NCBI GenBank assembly: GCA_005777415.1
Contig: SXMI01000035.1
Coordinates: 1 to 40,821 of the forward strand
DNA length: 40,821 nt
Source: Actinomycetota bacterium
GTDB taxonomy: Bacteria > Actinomycetota > Acidimicrobiia > Acidimicrobiales > Microtrichaceae
Direction: 5' to 3'
Of the stretch, positions 39,426 through 40,821 are shown one piece after another. Under the pieces are notes generated by a model, which saw nothing but the letters and a program-made list of their open reading frames with translations, did no database searches and was not told where the DNA came from. Position numbers and translations under genes: made by a program. How positions within the stretch are numbered: position 1 is the stretch's first letter; each line of letters starts with the position of its first letter.

Positions 39426-39890
39426 GTGACCTCGACCGACACCTCGGACTGGACGGTCGGGGTCCGCCCCGAGCGGCCCGAGGACGTCGGCGCCGTCGAG
39501 CGTGTCCGGGACGAGGTCCTCCGCACCCTCGCCGGCCTCCGGGGCGGTGAGGCGCACCCGGCACCGGCGGGGGAGCCCGGCGTCACGGCCGCCGACCTGT
39601 CGCTCGTCGGCACGATCGGCCCCGTGGTGGTCGGAGCGCTCCGAGCCGGGACGACGGTCGACGGGAGCGGGGCGACGATCTGCACGATCAGCTTCATCGG
39701 GGTGGAGCCGGCAGCCCGAGGGGTCGGCGTCGGGCGGGCCCTGCTCACCTCGGCCTGCGACTGGGCAAGGGGACAGGGGGCGTCAGCGGTGGACTCATCG
39801 GCGCTGCCCGGCGACCGCTCCACCAAGAACTTCTTCGAGGCGCACGGCATGGTGGCCAGGCTCATCGTCGTGCGCAGTTCGCTGGCGTGA
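39426..39890 (+). CDS. GNAT-family N-acetyltransferase
   Basis: 154 residues. The acetyl-CoA-binding motif A is IGVEPAARGVGVGRALL (R/Q-x2-G-x-G) near 97-113, preceded by the strand TICTISF and followed by ASAVDSSALPGDRSTKNFFEAHGM, the usual motif B with NFFEAHGF. The N-terminus (VRPERPEDVGAVERVRDEVL) is the first GNAT strand-helix. Acceptor unknown. The GTG is five bases after the preceding stop and the stop overlaps the Nudix gene (GTGA), so it is in an operon. Confidence 0.82.
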   Translation: MTSTDTSDWTVGVRPERPEDVGAVERVRDEVLRTLAGLRGGEAHPAPAGEPGVTAADLSLVGTIGPVVVGALRAGTTVDGSGATICTISFIGVEPAARGVGVGRALLTSACDWARGQGASAVDSSALPGDRSTKNFFEAHGMVARLIVVRSSLA

Positions 39891-40318
39891 CCTCGACGTC
39901 ACCCGGCGATCCCGCCGCAGGGCCCCGACTGGCCGTCGGAGCCGTGGTCGTGGCCGACGAGGAGCTGCTCATGGTCCGCCGCGGTCACGGCCCGGGAGCC
40001 GGCACCTGGTCCATCCCCGGGGGACACGTCGAGGCGGGGGAGACGCTCGCCGAGGCGGTCGTCAGGGAGCTTGCCGAGGAGACGGGCCTGGACGGCCTGT
40101 GCGGGCCGTTCCTGGGCTGGGTGGAACTGATCGGCGACCACGGTCACCTGGTCGTGATGGACTTCGAGGTGGTGGTCACGTCCGGAGGCGAGCCCACCGC
40201 CGGGGGAGACGCCGCCGAGGCGGCCTGGGTCCCGCTCTGGCAGGTGTCCGAGCTGCGTCTCGTCGAGGGACTGGCGGAGTTCCTCGCCGAGCACGGCGTC
40301 ATCGAGACGCTGACCTGA
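39887..40318 (+). CDS. Nudix hydrolase
   Basis: 143 residues. The Nudix box is complete: GHVEAGETLAEAVVRELAEETGL (given here as two parts, GHVEAGETLAEAVVR then ELAEETGL, about 46-68). It is preceded by AVGAVVVADEELLMVRRGHGPGAGTWSIPG, which fits the MutT/DUF4743-free ADP-ribose or NTP-sanitising branch; the exact nucleoside diphosphate substrate is not given by the sequence. The enzyme is cytosolic and needs Mg2+. The GTG overlaps the GNAT stop. Confidence 0.88.
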   Translation: MTSTSPGDPAAGPRLAVGAVVVADEELLMVRRGHGPGAGTWSIPGGHVEAGETLAEAVVRELAEETGLDGLCGPFLGWVELIGDHGHLVVMDFEVVVTSGGEPTAGGDAAEAAWVPLWQVSELRLVEGLAEFLAEHGVIETLT

Positions 40319-40333
40319 CCGACCTGAACGGTC

Positions 40334-40821
40334 TCAGCGACCCTTCCAGATCGGGGCGCGCTTCTCGGCGAAGGCGGTGAGGCCCTCACCGAAGTCCTCG
40401 GTCCCGAACATCTTCACGATCCCGTCGCCCGAGAGCTTCCAGCCGATCTCGTCGTCGGCGTCGACCGAGGCGAGCATGATCGCCCGGCTCTCCCGCACGG
40501 CGAGCGGTGCATTCGCACAGATCTCGGCGGCGAGCTCCAGTGCTGTCGAGAGGGCCTCGCCCTCGGCGCACAGCCGGTTCACCCAGCCGAAGTGGTACGC
40601 CCGCTCCGCCGGGAAGTCGAGACGGCCGGTGAGTGCCAGCTCCATGGCGACGTTGCGGGGGAGGGCACGGGGGAGGCGGAACAGCCCTCCGGCGGCGGCC
40701 ACCAGGTTGCGCTTCACCTCAGGGATGCCGAACACGGCGGTCTCGGAGGCGACGACCATGTCGGCGGCGAGCACGAGCTCGGTGCCGCCCGCCAGGGCCG
40801 GACCGTCGACGGCGGCGATGA
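40334..40821 (-). CDS. Enoyl-CoA hydratase/isomerase family protein, 5' end outside window
   Basis: About 162 residues to the right edge, the C-terminal two thirds of a crotonase-fold enzyme of fatty-acid beta-oxidation type. At the edge is AAVDGPALAGGTELVLAADM, the oxyanion-hole and CoA-binding stretch; FGIPEVKRNLVAAAGGLFRLPR follows, where the hydratase Glu would lie (P-E-V); FAEKRAPIWKGR closes it with the usual C-terminal KRxPxxKGR. The internal GTG at 40774 is not the true start. It converges with the Nudix gene, 15 bp away. Confidence 0.9.
   Translation of the reverse strand, partial: IAAVDGPALAGGTELVLAADMVVASETAVFGIPEVKRNLVAAAGGLFRLPRALPRNVAMELALTGRLDFPAERAYHFGWVNRLCAEGEALSTALELAAEICANAPLAVRESRAIMLASVDADDEIGWKLSGDGIVKMFGTEDFGEGLTAFAEKRAPIWKGR

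Noticed and set aside
1..40821. tRNA, rRNA, riboswitch, insertion sequence or prophage genes
   Set aside because: Reading both strands showed no cloverleaf-like sequence, transposase, integrase or phage structural gene; gaps are short and explained by promoters.

Overview
The window is very GC-rich (about 70% or more), densely coded, uses many GTG starts and mostly TGA stops, and carries the complete Pup-proteasome system plus pafB, pafC, tatC and helY in the order typical of Actinomycetota. Protein style, the many TAnnnT boxes placed 6-8 nt before start codons, and neighbours such as DUF3866 and a DUF4193-like protein suggest a deep-branching actinobacterium, perhaps Acidimicrobiia. That class assignment is inference. 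No rRNA, tRNA, CRISPR, transposase or phage gene was seen. Apart from the two edges this reads as core chromosome.

Layout. (1) 1-3069, minus strand: a transketolase broken at the left edge, where about 115 bases of lower-GC DNA encode a cardiolipin-synthase-like fragment; a FIST-domain protein; a small unknown protein. (2) 3137-8681, plus strand: ADP-forming acyl-CoA synthetase, D-Ala-D-Ala carboxypeptidase, Lon-substrate-binding-domain protein, two small membrane proteins and an Arg-rich protein. (3) 8743-10794: a ubiquitin-fold sulfur carrier, a TtuA-type tRNA 2-thiolation enzyme and TrmI, which look like a T-loop modification module. (4) 10791-12849: MarP-like membrane protease, a Thr-rich surface protein, and a divergent ferredoxin. 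(5) 13057-19956: arc/mpa, dop, pup, prcB, prcA, an opposite-strand DUF2007 gene, and pafA. (6) 20002-25773: CocE/NonD hydrolase, DUF3866, pafB, pafC and signal peptidase I. (7) 25881-31834: GDPD-family protein (minus), zinc-ribbon protein, tatB, tatC, helY, and a protein resembling only the C-terminal part of lipid kinases. (8) 31874-34061: SCO1, PCuAC and CtaG, a copper-delivery cassette for cytochrome oxidase. (9) 34083-40821: quinone-reductase-like protein, a 59-residue TatA, M20 amidohydrolase, a two-domain ThyX homologue, a zinc-ribbon protein with acidic and Lys-rich ends, a conserved unknown, GNAT, Nudix, and an enoyl-CoA hydratase cut by the right edge.

How the parts work together: Dop deamidates Pup-GGQ, PafA ligates Pup to substrate lysines, ARC/Mpa unfolds tagged proteins, and PrcBA degrades them. 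PafBC is the DNA-damage regulator that travels with this locus. TatA (35094), TatB and TatC together make a three-part Tat translocase. The features most worth a second look are the TtuB/TtuA/TrmI trio beside the proteasome, the tandem ThyX whose signature is divided between its halves, TAG stop codons that double as -10 boxes of leaderless genes, and the chimeric left edge.
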